In this document: one piece after another, positions 6,726 through 7,993 of the stretch
How the letters are laid out: each line of letters begins with the position of its first letter
Numbering within the stretch: position 1 is the first letter of the stretch
Origin: Opitutales bacterium
GTDB lineage: Bacteria; Verrucomicrobiota; Verrucomicrobiia; Opitutales; UBA2987
Direction: 5' to 3'
Assembly (NCBI GenBank): GCA_021772555.1
Contig: JAJFLT010000114.1
Span: 1 to 7,993 of the forward strand
DNA length: 7,993 bases
Notes under the pieces: generated by a model
Database searches by the model: none
Seen by the model: the letters and a program-made list of their open reading frames with translations, nothing else
Told to the model about the DNA's origin: nothing
Made by a program: the position numbers and the translations under genes

Positions 6726-7993
6726 ATGAAAATTAACCTTGGTTTTATTACATGCAGCCTCCTGTTCCTGTTGGCAGGGCCAACTCCATCTATTCTCTCC
6801 GCCATGGAGCCAATGGATATTGGAGACACCCGTCAGTTGATGCTGGACCGCTCGATAGTTGATGAATTCTTTGGAGCTGGTTTGCGCCAAGGTATTCCGA
6901 CCTCGGGCGGGGTAATCCTTCGGTCTGAAGAACCGTGGGAGGGCGATGTCCTTATGATTTTTCTCACATTCTACCACGACGGGTATTATCGGATGCTCTA
7001 TCGCGGGGTTGATTCCCGGTTGGATTCAGAATCTTCATATTTTCTTTGCTTGGCCTTGAGCAAAGACGGCGTAAATTGGGAAAAACCGGCACTGGGGCTT
7101 GTCGATTTCGGCGGGAACAAGAACAATAATATAATTTCCGATGTTGACGGGAATTCTGTATACCTGTCCTACGGATTTTATGATCCCCGCCCAGAGACGC
7201 CGGACGACGAACGGGTGAAAGGAATTCGGATGATTGATGGTGAACGTCGTCCCGGAGGCGAGGGTAAAGGGCTGAGGGCTGAGATCCTTGGTTCACCGGA
7301 TGGCCGGGTTTTTCACGATTTAGATCTGGGCGCTGATCTCAATAGCGATTGGGTAAATGCCTTCGATGGGGGCTCGGTTTTTTGGTCGGAAGTGGAGCAA
7401 TCCTTTGTCGGTTACTTTCGTTGGTGGGATGAGGAGCCCACTCCGCATCCGCGCCTTCTGCAGGACTGGATGATCACACGCCCGGGTGTTCGCTCGGTAT
7501 TTCGCTCTGTTTCCAAGGATTTACAGTCGTGGAGTGAGCCCGAGCCAATGAGCTTCGGGGGAACTCCGCGGGAGCATATTTATGAGAACTCAACTCACCC
7601 TTATTTTCGTGCACCTCATCTCTACATCGCACTGGCCAATCGTTTCAATCCGGGTCGTCGAGCCCTCACTCTGGAGGAAGAGAAAACGCTTGAGATTCGC
7701 AGCCTTCCCCGGTCTCGCGGTCTTGGTCGATACACCTTCGCAAGTGATGCCAACGATATGGTCCTCATGATTACCAAGGCTGGCTTTCTTGAATTTGATC
7801 GCCCATTCATGGAGGCATTTATGCGGCCCGGGTTGAATATTGGGAACTGGTCCTCGCGCTGCAACTACACGTCCATGAGCGGCGGTACGCTACAAACCGG
7901 TCCGAATGAGCTTTCGTTTTATGTGACCCGTCAGCATTTGCAAAGGGCAAACCATATTGAGCGTATGACTCTTCGTCTTGATGGATTCGTTTC
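6726..7993 (+). CDS. Exported GH32/GH43-like five-bladed propeller protein (3' end outside window)
   Basis: The frame is open from 6684 to the right edge; from ATG 6726 it gives 422 residues plus two bases. Residues 1-26 are a signal peptide (MKINLGFITCSLLFLLAG, cleavage near ILSA), with no lipobox, so a periplasmic or secreted location is predicted. Family marks in order are RQLMLD (36-41), PWEGD (70-74), YYRMLYRG (87-94), SKDGVNW (112-118), NKNNNIISD (131-139), SPDGRVF (190-196), SKDLQSW (263-269), HPYFRAP (291-297), GRRAL (310-314), RPGLNIGNWSSRCNY (367-381), TGPNELSFYV (391-400) and IERMTLRLDGF (411-421). These align with the genes at 2-661 and 3711-5147, most closely with the former. By comparison about 100 C-terminal residues, the beta-sandwich, lie beyond the window. 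No GH32 catalytic motif is evident. With the symporter directly upstream, it may release the imported sugar outside the cytoplasm. Confidence 0.85.
   Translation, partial: MKINLGFITCSLLFLLAGPTPSILSAMEPMDIGDTRQLMLDRSIVDEFFGAGLRQGIPTSGGVILRSEEPWEGDVLMIFLTFYHDGYYRMLYRGVDSRLDSESSYFLCLALSKDGVNWEKPALGLVDFGGNKNNNIISDVDGNSVYLSYGFYDPRPETPDDERVKGIRMIDGERRPGGEGKGLRAEILGSPDGRVFHDLDLGADLNSDWVNAFDGGSVFWSEVEQSFVGYFRWWDEEPTPHPRLLQDWMITRPGVRSVFRSVSKDLQSWSEPEPMSFGGTPREHIYENSTHPYFRAPHLYIALANRFNPGRRALTLEEEKTLEIRSLPRSRGLGRYTFASDANDMVLMITKAGFLEFDRPFMEAFMRPGLNIGNWSSRCNYTSMSGGTLQTGPNELSFYVTRQHLQRANHIERMTLRLDGFV

Noticed and set aside
6964..7296. Minus-strand open frame of 110 codons
   Set aside because: It is antisense to the third propeller gene, whose + frame is continuous and clearly homologous to its paralogues; the minus product is rich in Arg, Ser and Pro without domain features.
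2..7993. Recent tandem duplication giving direct DNA repeats between the propeller genes
   Set aside because: Similarity is evident at protein level, but at DNA level only short interrupted matches are seen (for example around 326-360 and 7959-7993), so the copies are old or separately acquired.

Overview
The window is a compact block of carbohydrate-utilisation genes, all on the + strand, with no RNA genes, mobile elements or CRISPR. It most resembles the genome of a polysaccharide-degrading bacterium of the PVC group (Verrucomicrobiota, Planctomycetota, Lentisphaerota or Kiritimatiellota). That assignment is an inference. It rests on the families present: GH32/GH43-like propeller proteins ending in a 'DADLFSFRF' beta-sandwich, a GH10-like TIM-barrel protein with the 'SWGDH ... 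ARQW ... GLVFSSFR' signature, an exported ThuA/DUF4350-like protein, and a sodium:solute symporter. Base composition is moderate, and almost no start codon has a Shine-Dalgarno sequence.

Layout: (1) 2-661, C-terminal 219 residues of a five-bladed-propeller glycosidase-like protein, cut by the left edge. (2) 681-1844, a GH10-like putative glycosyl hydrolase without a signal peptide, 19 bp after gene 1. (3) 1898-3604, an exported two-domain protein with a glutamine-amidotransferase-like N-terminal fold and an unrecognised beta-rich C-terminal domain. (4) 3711-5147, a complete paralogue of gene 1 without a signal peptide, preceded by an inverted repeat and a 16-bp near-palindrome. (5) 5242-6687, an SSS-family sodium:solute symporter, preceded by a perfect 10-bp inverted repeat with a T-run and a promoter-like pair that would give an almost leaderless mRNA. 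(6) 6726 to the right edge, a third propeller paralogue, this one with a signal peptide. It is cut by the window end, and an upstream GTG overlaps the symporter stop codon.

Together the genes look like one catabolic locus for a glycan or glycoside. An exported propeller protein (gene 6) and an exported unknown (gene 3) could act outside the cytoplasm, the symporter would import the product, and genes 2 and 4 would process it inside. The substrate cannot be read from the sequence. The most unusual points are three diverged paralogues of one poorly characterised propeller family within 8 kb, split into two subtypes and two predicted locations, and the exported protein of gene 3, whose C-terminal half I do not recognise.
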